In this document: positions 1 through 11,187 of the stretch, in pieces | Position numbering within the stretch: the stretch's first letter is position 1 | How the letters are laid out: every line of letters starts with the position of its first letter | Origin: Hetaerina americana | Taxonomy: Eukaryota > Arthropoda > Insecta > Odonata > Calopterygidae | Direction of reading: 5' to 3' | Assembly (NCBI GenBank): GCA_022747635.1 | Contig: JAKTNV010000006.1 | Coordinates: forward strand, 92,836,234 to 92,900,233 | Length of the DNA: 64,000 nucleotides | The notes under the pieces: generated by a model | What the model saw: only the letters and a program-made list of their open reading frames with translations | Database searches by the model: none | What the model was told of the DNA's origin: nothing | Program-made: the position numbers and the translations under genes

Positions 1-623
1 TGTGTACTGTTGTTCATTTTCATCAAATAAACAAAATAAAACCCAGAATTAATCCTGAAAGACAAGAAATGAGCATAAAAGATGCTTCAGCGCAAGTGTT
101 AATGTTACTAAAAGAGCCCAAATTTCTAATAATATTGCGAAAAACAATAATCTTCTGTTTTAGAGTGAATGTTTGAGGTGTATAGAAGGCATTTATTTCA
201 TGTTTAGAAATTTTAATTTTGTCATTTTTCCATGAAAAGTGCCAATACCCCCCCTTTGGGTTCTAGGTGAAAATCTTACTCAACACAAATCAAACAAAAA
301 TGTATCCAAGGTGTGTATTGTTGTTCATTTTCATCAAATAAACAAAATAAAACCCAGAATTAATCCTGAAAGACAAGAAATGAGCATAAAAGATGCTTCA
401 GCGCCAGTGTTAATGTCATTAAAAGAGCCCAAATTTCTAAAAATACTGCGAAAAACAACAATCTTCTGTTTTAGAGTGAATGTTTGAGGTGTTTAGAAGG
501 CACTTATTTCATTTTTAGAAAATTTAATTTTTCACATTTTTCCATGAAATGTGCCAATACCCCCCCTTAGGGTTCTAGGTGAAAATCTCACTCGACACAA
601 ATCAAACAAAAATGTTTCCATGG

Positions 624-936
624 TGTGTACTGTTGTTCATTTTCATCAAATAAACAAAATAAAACCCAGAATAAATCCTGAAAGACAAGAAATGAGCATA
701 AAAGATGCTTCAGCCCAGGTGTTAATGTTACTAAAAGAGCCCAAATTTCTAAAAATATTGCGAAAAACAACAATCTTCTGTTTTAGAGTGAATGTTTGAG
801 GTGTTTAGAAGGCATTTATTTCATTTTTAGAAAATTTAATTTTTCACATTTTTCCATGAAAAGTGCCAATACCCCTCCATTTGGGTTCTCGGTGAAATTC
901 TCACTCAACACAAATCAAACAAAAATGTTTCCATGG
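624..936 (+). repeat. Representative full-length 313-bp monomer
   Basis: This unit shows the typical architecture. Two small symmetric elements lie near its end. At 831-843 is an AT dyad, AAAATT-T-AATTTT, symmetric about the central base. At 845-865 is an inverted repeat with arms CACATTTT and AAAAGTG around a CCATG loop. The C-run follows directly; here it is interrupted (ACCCCTCCATTTGGG). Most variation between monomers falls in this last third: C-run length, the 10-11 bp deletion class, and the choice of T-rich spacer. The first 200 bases vary mainly by single substitutions. Confidence 0.9.
845..865 (+). repeat. Small inverted repeat beside the C-run (example)
   Basis: Arms CACATTTT and AAAAGTG flank a CCATG loop. 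The stem has one unpaired A in the left arm. The element recurs in most monomers. Common variants weaken it (CATTTCTCC) or shift the bulge (CACTATTTTCC). A role is inference only: short dyads are known in centromeric satellites, and a hairpin here could promote the adjacent length changes. Confidence 0.55.
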
Positions 937-2649
937 TGTGTACTGTTGATCATTTTCATCAAATAAACAAAATAAAACCCAGAATTAATCCTGAAAGACA
1001 AGAAATGAGCATAAAAGATGCTTCAGCGCAAGTGTTAATGTTACTAAAAGAGCCCAAATTTCTAATAATATTGCGAAAAACAATAATCTTCTGTTTTAGA
1101 GTGAATGTTTGAGGTGTATAGAAGGCATTTATTTCATGTTTAGAAATTTTAATTTTGTCATTTTTCCATGAAAAGTGCCAATACCCCCCCTTTGGGTTCT
1201 AGGTGAAAATCTTACTCAACACAAATCAAACAAAAATGTATCCAAGGTGTGTATTGTTGTTCATTTTCATCAAATAAACAAAATAAAACCCAGAATTAAT
1301 CCTGAAAGACAAGAAATGAGCATAAAAGATGCTTCAGCGCCAGTGTTAATGTCATTAAAAGAGCCCAAATTTCTAAAAATATTGCGAAAAACAACAATCT
1401 TCTGTTTTAGAGTGAATGTTTGAGGTGTTTAGAAGGCATTTATTTCATTTTTAGAAAATTTAATTTTTCACATTTTTCCATGAAAAGTGCCAATACCCCC
1501 CCCCTTTGGGTTCTAGGTGAAAATCTCACTCGACACAAATCAAACAAAAATGTATCCAAGGTGTGTATTGTTGTTCATTTTCATCAAATAAACAAAATAA
1601 AACCCAGAATAAATCCTGAAAGACAAGAAATGAGCATAAAAGATGCTTCAGCGCAAGTGTTAATGTTACTAAAAGAGCCCAAATTTCTAAAAATATTGCG
1701 AAAAACAATAATCTTCTGTTTTAGAGTGAATGTTTGAGTTGTATAGAAGGCATTTATTTCATGTTTAGAAATTTAAATTTTGTCATTTTTCCATGAAAAG
1801 TGCCAATACCCCCCTTTTGGGTTCAAGGTGAAAATCTTACTCAACACAAATCAAACAAAAATGTATCCAAGGTGTGTATTGTTGTTCATTTTCATCAAAT
1901 AAACAAATTAAAACCCAGAATAAATCCTGAAAGACAATAAAAGATCATAAAAGATGCTTCAGCCCAAGTGTTAATGTTACTAAAAGAGCCCAAATTTCTA
2001 AAAATATTGCGAAAAACAACAATCTTCTGTTTTAGAGTGAATGTTTGAGTTGTATAGAAGGCATTTATTTCATGTTTAGAAATTTAAATTTTGTCATTTT
2101 TCCATGAAAAGTGCCAATACCCCCCTTTTGGGTTCTAGGTGAAAATCTTACTCAACACAAATCAAACAAAAATGTATCCAAGGTGTGTATTGTTGTTCAT
2201 TTTCATCAAATAAACAAAATATAACCAAGAATAAATCCTGAAAGACAATAAAAGATCATAAAAGATGCTTCAGCCCAAGTGTTAATGTTACTAAAAGATC
2301 CCAAATTTTAAATAATATTGCGAAAAACAATAATCTTCTGTTTTAGAGTGAATGTTTGAGGTGTATAGAAGGCATTTATTTCATGTTTAGAAATTTTAAT
2401 GTTGTCATTTTTCCATGAAAAGTGCCAATACCCCCCCTTTGGGTTCTAGGTGAAAATCTTACTCAACACAAATCAAACAAAAATGTATCCAAGGTGTGTA
2501 TTGTTGTTCATTTTCATCAAATAAACAAAATAAAACCCAGAATTAATCCTGAAAGACAAGAAATGAGCATAAAAGATGCTTCAGCGCCAGTGTAAATGTC
2601 ATTAAAAGAGCCCAAATTTCTAAAAATACTGCGAAAAACCACAATCTTC

Positions 2650-4200
2650 TGTTTTAGAGTGAATGTTTGAGTTGTTTAGAAGGCATTTATTTCATTTTTA
2701 GAAAATTTAATTTTTCACATTTTTCCATGAAAAGTGCCAATACCCCCCCCTTAGGGTTCTAGGTGAAAATCTCACTCGACACAAATCAAACAAAAATGTT
2801 TCCATGGTGTGTACTGTTGTTCATTTTCATCAAATAAACAAAATAAAACCCAGAATAAATCCTGAAAGACAAGAAATGAGCATAAAAGATGCTTCAGCCC
2901 AGGTGTTAATGTTACTAAAAGAGCCCAAATTTCTAAAAATATTGCGAAAAACAACAATCTTCTCTTTGAGAGTGAATGTTTGACGTGTATAGAAGGCATA
3001 TATTTCATGTTTAGAAATTTTAATTATCATATTTTTCCATGAAAAGAGCCCTTTGGGTTCTAGGTGAAAATCTCACTCGACACATCAAACAAAAATGTTT
3101 CCATGGTGTGTATTTTTGTTCATTTTCATCAAATTAACAAAATAAAACCCAGAATTAATCCTGAAAGACAACATATGAGCATAAAAGTTGCTTCAGCGCA
3201 AGTGTTAATGTTACTAAAAGAGCCCAAATTTCTAAAAATATTGCGAAAAACAACAATCTTCTGTTTTAGAGAAAATGTTTGAGGTGTGTAGAAGGCATTT
3301 ATTCCATTTTTAGAAAATATAATTTTTCATATTTTTCCATGAAAAGTGCCCTTTCGGTTCTATGTGAAAATCTCACTCAACACAAATCAAACAAAAATGT
3401 TTCCATGGTGTCTATTGTTGTTCATTTTTATCAAATAAACAAAATAAAACCCAGAATGAATCCTGAAAGACAAGAAATAAGCATAAAAGATGCTTCAGCG
3501 CAGGTGTTAATGTTACTAAAAGAGCCCAAATTTCTAAAAATATTGCGAAAAACAATAATCTTCTGTTTTAGAGTGAATTTTTGAGGTGTATAGAAGGCAT
3601 TTATTTCATGTTTAGAAAATTTAATTTTTCACATTTCTCCATGAAAAGTGCCAATACCCCTCCATTTGGGTTCTAGGTGAAATTCTCACTCAACACAAAT
3701 CAAACAAAAATGTTTCCATGGTGTGTACTATTGTTCATTTTCATCAAATAAACAAAATAAAACCCAGAATTAATCCTGAAAGACAAGAAATGAGCATAAA
3801 AGATGCTTCAGCGCAAGTGTTAATGTTACTAAAAGAGCCCAAATTTCTAAAAATATTGCGAAAAACAATAATCTTCTGTTTTAGAGTGAATGTTTGAGGT
3901 GTATAGAAGGCATTTATTTCATGTTTAGAAATTTTAATTTTGTCATTTTTCCATGAAAAGTGCCAATACCCCCCTTTCGGGTTCTAGGTGAAAATCTTAC
4001 TTGACACAAATCAAACAAAAATGTATCCAAGGTGTGTATTGTTGTTCATTTTCATCAAATATACAAAATAAAACCCAGAATAAATCCTGAAAGACAATAA
4101 AAGATCATAAAGATGCTTTTGCCCAAGTGTTAATGTTACTAAAAGAGCCCAAATTTCTAAAAATATTGCGAAAAACAACAATCTTCTGTTTTAGAGTGAA
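2650..4200 (+). repeat. 1.5-kb block A, units 10-14, repeated at 16.9-18.5 kb
   Basis: Units starting 2808, 3107, 3409, 3722 and 4033 match those at 17079, 17378, 17679, 17992 and 18303 at an offset of 14,270-14,271 (46 units). Shared private markers are TCTTCTCTTTGAGAGTG, GACGTGTATAG with GGCATATATTTC, AAAAGAGCCC, and CGACACATCAAAC, which lacks two bases. The block therefore occurs four times in the window, counting the 25-kb copy (about 27.5-29.1 kb and 42.1-43.7 kb). Confidence 0.85.
2808..3408 (+). repeat. Short-monomer class (299-303 bp), first examples
   Basis: In these units about 10-11 bases between GTGCC and CTTTGGG are missing, removing AATACCCCC, and the next bases usually read TTCTATGTG instead of TTCTAGGTG. 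I count 38 such units. Starts outside copy 2: 2808, 3107, 5597, 7148, 8386, 11188, 12112, 12727, 13965, 17079, 17378, 19868, 23306, 45365, 46291, 46904, 47206, 50012, 50627, 51553, 51855, 53716, 54642, 54944, 56183, 57109, 58034. Copy 2 has 11 more, matching copy 1. Sub-classes read GTGCCC, GAGCCC and GTACCC. GTACCC occurs at 12.35 kb and its copy, and repeatedly at 46-58 kb. Confidence 0.9.
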
Positions 4201-4539
4201 TGTTTGAGGTGTTTAGAAGGCTTTTATTTCATTTTTAGAAAATGTAATTTTTTACCTTTTTCCATGAAAAGTGCCAATACTTCCCCCTTTGGGTTCTAGG
4301 TGAAAATCTCACTCGACACAAATCAAACAAAAATGTATCCAAGGTGTGTATTGTTGTTCATTTTCATCAAATAAACAAAATAAAACCCAGAATGAATCCT
4401 GGAAGACAATAAATGATCATAAAAGATGCTTCAGCCCAGGTGTTAATGCTACTAAAAGAGCCCAAATTTCTAAAAATATTGCGAAAAACAACAATCTTCT
4501 GTTTTAGAGTGAATGTTTGAGGTGTTTAGAAGGCTTTTA

Positions 4540-4562
4540 TTTCATTTTAAAAAAAAATTTAA
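4540..4562 (+). repeat. Long A-run variant of the T-rich spacer (example)
   Basis: The usual TTTTTAGAAAATTT becomes a run of eight to ten A. The variant occurs near 4,550, 15,720, 16,345, 19,130, 22,883, 29,422, 40,907, 41,530, 44,317, 48,337, 48,961 and 59,162. It is nearly always linked to GGCTTTTATTTC and TTTTTTAC, so it marks one monomer lineage that was copied with its neighbours. Confidence 0.8.
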
Positions 4563-4659
4563 TTTTTTACATTTTTCCATGAAAAGTGCCAATACCCCCC
4601 CCTTTGGGTTCTAGGTGAAAATCTCACTCGACACAAATCAAACAAAAATGTATCCAAGG

Positions 4660-7600
4660 TGTGTATTGTTGTTTATTATCATCAAATAAACAAAATAAAA
4701 CCCAGAATGTATCCTGAAAGACAATAAATGATCATAAAAGATGCTTCAGCCCAGGTGTTAATGTTACTAAAAGAGCCCAAATTTCTAAAAATATTGTGAA
4801 AAACAACAATCTTCTGTTTTAGAGTGAATGTTTGAGGTGTTTAGAAGGCATTTATTTCATTTTTAGAAAATTTAATTTTTCACATTTTTCCATGAAAAGT
4901 GCCAATACCCCCCCCTTTGGGTTCTAGGTGAAAATCTCACTAGACACAAATCAAACAAAAATGTATCCAACGTGTGTATTGTTTTTCATTTTCATCAAAT
5001 AAACAAAATAAAACCCAGAATGAATCCTGAAAGACAATAAAAGATCATAAAAGATGCTTCAGCGCAGGTGTTAATGTTACTAAAAGAGCCCAAATTTCTA
5101 AAAATATTGCGAAAAACACTAATCTTCTGTTTTAGAGTGAATGTTTGAGGTGTATAGAAGGCATTTATTTCATGTTTAGAAAATTTAATTTTTCACATTT
5201 CTCCATGAAAAGTGCCAATACCCCTCCATTTGGGTTCTAGGTGAAATTCTCACTCAACACAAATCAAACAAAAATGTTTCCATGGTGTGTACTGTTGTTC
5301 ATTTTCATCAAATAAACAAAATAAAACCCAGAATTAATCCTGAAAGACAAGAAATGAGCATAAAAGATGCTTCAGCACAAGTGTTAATGTTACTAAAAGA
5401 GCCCAAATTTCTAAAAATATTGCGAAAAACAATAATCTTCTGTTTTAGAGTGAATGTTTGAGGTGTATAGAAGGCATTTATTTCATGTTTAGAAATTTTA
5501 ATTTTGTCATTTTTCCATGAAAAGTGCCAATACCCCCCCTTTGGGTTCTAGGTGAAAATCTCACTCGACACAAATCAAACAAAAATGTATCCAAGGTGTG
5601 TATTGTTGTTCATTTTCCTCAAATAAACAAAATAAAACCCAGAATTAATCCTGAAAGACAATAAAAGATCATAAAAGATTCTTCAGCCCAGGTGTTAATG
5701 TTACTAAAGAGCCCAAATTTCTAAAAATATTGCGAAAAACAACAATCTTCTGTTTTAGAGTGAATGTTTGAGGTGTATAGAAGGCATTTATTCCATTTTT
5801 AGAAAATTTAATTTTTCATATTTTTCCATGAAAAGTGCCCTTTGGGTTCTATGTGAAAATCTCACTCAACACAAATCAAACAAAAATGTTTCCATTGTGT
5901 GTATTGTTGTTCATTTTCATCAAATAAACAAAATAAAACCCAGAATTAATCATGAAAGACAAGAAATGAGCATAAAAGATGATTCAGCGCAAGTGTTAAT
6001 GTTACTAAAAGAGCCCAAATTTCTAAAAATATTGCGAAAAACAATAATCTTCTGTTTTAGAGTGAATGTTTGAGGTGTATACAAGGCATTTATTTCATGT
6101 ATAAAAAATTTAATTTTTCACATTTCTCCATGAAAAGTGCCAATACCCCTCCATTTGGGTTCTAGGTGAAATTCTCACTCAACACAAATCAAACAAAAAT
6201 GTTTCCATGGTGTGTACTGTTGTTCATTTTCATCAAATAAAAAAAATAAAACCCAGAATTAATCCTGAAAGACAAGAAATGAGCATAAAAGATGCTTCAG
6301 CGCAAGTGTTAATGTTACTAAAAGAGTCCAAATTTCTAAAAATATTGCGAAAAACAATAATCTTCTGTTTTAGAGTGAATGTTTAAGGTGTATAGAAGGC
6401 ATTTATTTCAAGTTTAGAAATTTTAATTTTGTCATTTTTCCATGAAAAGTGCCAATACCCCCCCTTTGGGTTCTAGGTGAAAATCTTACTCAACACAAAT
6501 CAAACAAAAATGTATCCAAGGTGTGTATTGTTGTTCATTTTCATCAAATAAACAAAATAAAACCCAGAATAAATCCTGAAAGACAATAAAAGATCATAAA
6601 AGATGCTTCAGCCCAGGTGTTAATGTTACTAAAAGAGCCCAAATTTCTAAAAATATTGAGAAAAACAACAATCTTCTGTTTTAGAGTGAATGTTTGAAGC
6701 GTATAGAAGGCATTTATTTCATGTTTAGAAAATTTAATTTTTCACATTTCTCCATGAAAAGTGCCAATACCCCTCCATTTGGGTTCTAGGTGAAATTCTC
6801 ACTCAACACAAATCAAACAAAAATGTTTCCATGGTGTGTACTGTTGTTCATTTTCATCGAATAAACAAAATAAAACCCAGAATTAATCCTGAAAGACAAG
6901 AAATAAGCATAAAAGATGCTTCAGCGCAGGTGTTAATGTTACTAAAAGAGCCCAAATTTCTAAAAATATTGCGAAAAACAACAATCTTCTGTTTTAGAGT
7001 GAATGTTTGAGGTGTTTTGAAGGCTTTTATTTCATTTTTAGAAAATTTAATTTTTTACCTTTTTCCATGAAAAGTGCCAATACCCCTCCATTTGGGTTCT
7101 AGGTGAAATTCTCACTCAACACAAATCAAACAAAAATGTATCCAAGGTGTGTATTCTTGTTCATTTTCATCAAATAAACAAAATAAAACCCAGAATGAAT
7201 CCTGAAAGACAATAAAAGATCATAAAAGATGCTTCAGCCCAGGTGTTAATGTTACTAAAAGGGCCCAAATTTCTAAAAATATTGCGAAAAACAACAATCT
7301 TCTGTTTTAGAGTAAATTTTTGAGGTGTATAGAAGGCATTTATTCCATTTTTAGAAAATTTAATTTTTCATATTTTTCCATGAAAAGTGCCCTTTGGGTT
7401 CTATGTGAAAATCTCACTCAACACAAATCAAACAAAAATGTTTCCATGGTGTGTATTGTTGTTCATTTTCATCAAATAAACAAAATAAAACCCAGAATGA
7501 ATCCTGAAAGACAAGAAATAAGCATAAAAAATGCTTCAGCGCAGGTGTTAATGTTACTAAAAGAGCCCAAATTTCTAAAAATATTGCGAAAAACACTAAT

Positions 7601-9000
7601 CTTCTGTTTTAGAGTGAATGTTTGAGGTGTATAGAAGGCATTTATTTCATGTTTAGAAAATTTAATTTTTCACATTTCTCCATGAAAAGTGCCAATACCC
7701 CTCCATTTGGGTTCTAGGTGAAATTCTCACTCAACACAAATCAAACAAAAATGTTTCCATGGTGTGTACTGTTGTTCATTTTCATCAAATAAACAAAATA
7801 AAACCCAGAATTAATCCTGAAAGACAAGAAATGAGCATAAAAGATGCTTCAGCGCAAGTGTTAATGTCATTAAAAGAGCCCAAATTTCTAAAAATACTGC
7901 GAAAAACAACAATCTTCTGTTTTAGAGTGAATGTTTGAGGTGTTTAGAAGGCATTTATTTCATTTTTAGAAAATTTAAATTTCATATTTTTCCATGAAAA
8001 GTGCCAATACCCCCCCCTTTGGGTTCTAGGTGAAAATCTCACTCGACACAAATCAAACAAAAATGTATCCAAGGTGTGTATTGTTGTTCATTTTCATCAA
8101 ATAAACACAATAAAACCCAGAATTAATCCTGAAAGACAATAAAAGATCATAAAAGATGCTTCAGCCCAGGTGTTAATGTTACTAAAAGAGCCCAAATTTC
8201 TAAAAATATTGCGAAAAACAAGAATCTTCTGTTTTTGAGTGAATGTTTGAGGTGTATAGAAGGCTTTTATTTCATGTTTAGAAATTTTAATTTTGTCATT
8301 TTTCCATGAAAAGTGCCAATACCCCCCCTTTGGGTTCTAGGTGAAAATCTTACTCAACACAAATCAAACAAAAATGTATCCAAGATTTGTATTGTTGTTC
8401 ATTTTCATCAAATTAACAAAATAAAACCCAGAATTAATCCTGAAAGACAACATATGAGCATAAAAGATGCTTCAGCGCAAGTGTTAATGTTACTAAAAGA
8501 GCCCAAATTTCTAAAAATATTGCGAAAAACAACAATCTTCTGTTTTAGAGTAAATGTTTGAGGTGTATAGAAGGCATTTATTCCATTTTTTGAAAATTTA
8601 ATTTTTCATATTTTTCCATGAAAAGTGCCCTTTGGGTTCTATGTGAAAATCTCACTCAACACAAATCAAACAAAAATGTTTCCATGGTGTGTATTGTTGT
8701 TCATTTTCATCAAATAAACAAAATAAAACCCAGAATGAATCCTGAAAGACAAGAAATAAGCATAAAAAATGCTTCAGCGCAGGTGTTAATGTTACTAAAA
8801 GAGCCCAAATTTCTAAAAATATTGCGAAAAACAACAATCTTCTGTTTTAGAGTGAATGTTTGAGGTGTTTAGAAGGCATTTATTTCATTTTTAGAAAATT
8901 TAATTTTTCACTATTTTCCATGAAAAGTGCCAATACCCCCCCCTTTGGGTTCTAGGTGAAAATCTCACTCGACACAAATCAAACAAAAATGTATCCAAGG
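4660..9000 (+). repeat. 18-mer block (about 5.58-kb period), first copy, units 16-29
   Basis: Units 16-29 recur at 9,938-14,579. Examples are 5898 to 11488 (5,590 bp), 7148 to 12727 and 7450 to 13029 (5,579 bp), and 8386 to 13965 (5,579 bp). Shared rare markers are GTTTATTATC, TTTTCCTCAAAT, CCATTGTGTG, TGAAGCGTATAG, CATCGAATAAAC, AAAAGGGCCC, AAGATTTGTATTG and CAACATATGAGC. Around 6.2 and 12.4 kb the pairing slips by one unit: unit 6,211 has no partner and unit 12,414 is extra. At least one later exchange has therefore altered the block. Confidence 0.85.
4798..4884. other. Site of one-monomer deletion relative to copy 2
   Basis: The left part of unit 16 (GTTTATTATC, GAATGTATCC, ATTGTGAAAAAC) matches copy 2 unit 29,533. 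The right part (CACATTTTTCC, CACTAGACAC) matches the next copy 2 unit, 29,846. The switch lies between about 4,798 and 4,884. Copy 1 thus lacks one 313-bp unit. In the related series at 9-11 kb a unit with TCCTGACAGAC always precedes the unit with TTGTTTTTCATT (9,001 then 9,314; 10,251 then 10,564). Loss in copy 1 by unequal exchange is therefore likelier than gain in copy 2. Confidence 0.85.
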
Positions 9001-11187
9001 TGTGTATTGTTGTTCATTTTCATCAAATAAACAAAATAAAACCCAGAATGAATCCTGACAGACAATAAATGATCATAAAAGATGCTTCAGCCCAGGTGTT
9101 AATGTTACTAAAAGAGCCCAAATTTCTAAAAATATTGCGAAAAACAACAATCTTCTGTTTAAGAGTGAATGTTTGAGGTGTTTAGAAGGCATTTATTTCA
9201 TTTTTAGAAAATTTAATTTTTCACATTTTTCCATGAAAAGTGCCAATACCCCCCCCTTTGGGTTCTAGGTGAAAATCTCACTAGACACAAATCAAACAAA
9301 AATGTATCCAAGGTGTGTATTGTTTTTCATTTTCATCAAATAAACAAAATAAAACCCAGAATGAATCCTGAAAGACAATAAAAGATCATAAAAGATGCTT
9401 CAGCGCAGGTGTTAATGTTACTAAAAGAGCCCAAATTTCTAAAAATATTGCGAAAAACACTAATCTTCTGTTTTAGAGTGAATGTTTGAGGTGTATAGAA
9501 GGCATTTATTTCATGTTTAGAAAATTTAATTTTTCACATTTCTCCATGAAAAGTGCCAATACCCCTCCATTTGGGTTCTAGGTGAAATTCTCACTCAACA
9601 CAAATCAAACAAAAATGTTTCCATGGTGTGTACTGTTGTTCATTTTCATCAAATAAACAAAATAAAACCCAGAATTAATCCTGAAAGACAAGAAATGAGC
9701 ATAAAAGATGCTTCAGCGCAAGTGTTAATGTTACTAAAAGAGCCCAAATTTCTAAAAATATTGCGAAAAACAATAATCTTCTGTTTTAGAGTGAATGTTT
9801 GAGGTGTATAGAAGGCATTTATTTCATGTTTAGAAATTTTAATTTTGTCATTTTTCCATGAAAAGTGCCAATACCCCCCCTTTGGGTTCTAGGTGAAAAT
9901 CTCACTCGACACAAATCAAACAAAAATGTATCCAAGGTGTGTATTGTTGTTTATTATCATCAAATAAACAAAATAAAACCCAGAATGTATCCTGAAAGAC
10001 AATAAATGATCATAAAAGATGCTTCAGCCAAGGTGTTAATGTTACTAAAAGAGCCCAAATTTCTAAAAATATTGCGAAAAACAACAATCTTCTGTTTTAG
10101 AGTGAATGTTTGAGGTGTTTAGAAGGCATTTATTTCATTTTTAGAAAATTTAATTTTTCACATTTTTCCATGAAAAGTGCCAATACCCCCCCCTTTGGGT
10201 TCTAGGTGAAAATCTCACTCGACACAAATCAAACAAAAATGTATCCAAGGTGTGTATTGTTGTTCATTTTCATCAAATAAACAAAATAAAACCCAGAATG
10301 AATCCTGACAGACAATAAATGATCATAAAAGATGCTTCAGCCCAGGTGTTAATGTTACTAAAAGAGCCCAAATTTCTAAAAATATTGCGAAAAACAACAA
10401 TCTTCTGTTTTAGAGTGAATGTTTGAGGTGTTTAGAAGGCATTTATTTCATTTTTAGAAAATTTAATTTTTCACATTTTTCCATGAAAAGTGCCAATACC
10501 CCCCCCTTTGGGTTCTAGGTGAAAATCTCACTAGACACAAATCAAACAAAAATGTATCCAAGGTGTGTATTGTTTTTCATTTTCATCAAATAAACAAAAT
10601 AAAACCCAGAATGAATCCTGAAAGACAATAAAAGATCATAAAAGATGCTTCAGCGCAGGTGTTAATGTTACTAAAAGAGCCCAAATTTCTAAAAATATTG
10701 CGAAAAAAACTAATCTTCTGTTTTAGAGTGAATGTTTGAGGTGTATAGAAGGCATTTATTTCATGTTTAGAAAATTTAATTTTTCACATTTCTCCATGAA
10801 AAGTGCCAATACCCCTCCATTTGGGTTCTAGGTGAAATTCTCACTCAACACAAATCAAACAAAAATGTTTCCATGGTGTGTACTGTTGTTCATTTTCATC
10901 AAATAAACAAAATAAAACCCAGAATTAATCCTGAAAGACAAGAAATGAGCATAAAAGATGCTTCAACGCAAGTGTTAATGTTACTAAAAGAGCCCAAATT
11001 TCTAAAAATATTGCGAAAAACAATAATCTTCTGTTTTAGAGTGAATGTTTGAGGTGTATAGAAGGCATTTATTTCATGTTTAGAAATTTTAATTTTGTCA
11101 TTTTTCCATGAAAAGTGCCAATACCCCCCCTTTGGGTTCTAGGTGAAAATCTCACTCGACACAAATCAAACAAAAATGTATCCAAGG
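9001..11187 (+). repeat. 4-mer repeat, 1,250-bp period (units 30-33 and 34-36)
   Basis: Units 9001, 9314 and 9627 repeat at 10251, 10564 and 10877 with an exact 1,250-bp spacing. The fourth positions (9938 and 11188) keep the spacing but differ in type: GTTTATTATC in one, TTTTCCTCAAAT in the other. The repeat unit ends there. Markers are TCCTGACAGAC, TTGTTTTTCATT, CACTAGACAC and ACACTAATC. Confidence 0.85.

Larger units (their letters stand above)
1..1561 (+). repeat. 936-bp trimer register, about 1.7 copies (units 1-5)
   Basis: Units 1-2-3 are followed by units 4-5, which repeat 1-2 with a 936-bp spacing (1 to 937, 312 to 1248). Type 1 has TAATAATATTGCG and ATAATCTTC. Type 2 has GCGCCAGTG, GTCATTAAAAG and usually ACTGCG. 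Type 3 has GAATAAATCC and GCCCAGGTG and ends in the interrupted C-run. Unit 6 (1,562) breaks the register: it has GCGCAAGTG and a GAGTTGTATAG variant. The same type order recurs at 20,796-22,367 and 24,865-26,433. Confidence 0.85.

Noticed and set aside
588..773. Reverse-strand hydrophobic open frame of about 60 residues resembling a membrane peptide
   Set aside because: It is the complement of the A-rich part of the monomer, which reads as Phe/Leu/Ile-rich by composition. It recurs wherever no stop happens to fall. No start context or conservation supports translation.
2495..2807. Promoter-like TATA motifs in the T- and A-rich spacers
   Set aside because: TATAGAAGG and similar strings recur in most units by composition. 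No start-site context or transcript evidence is available.
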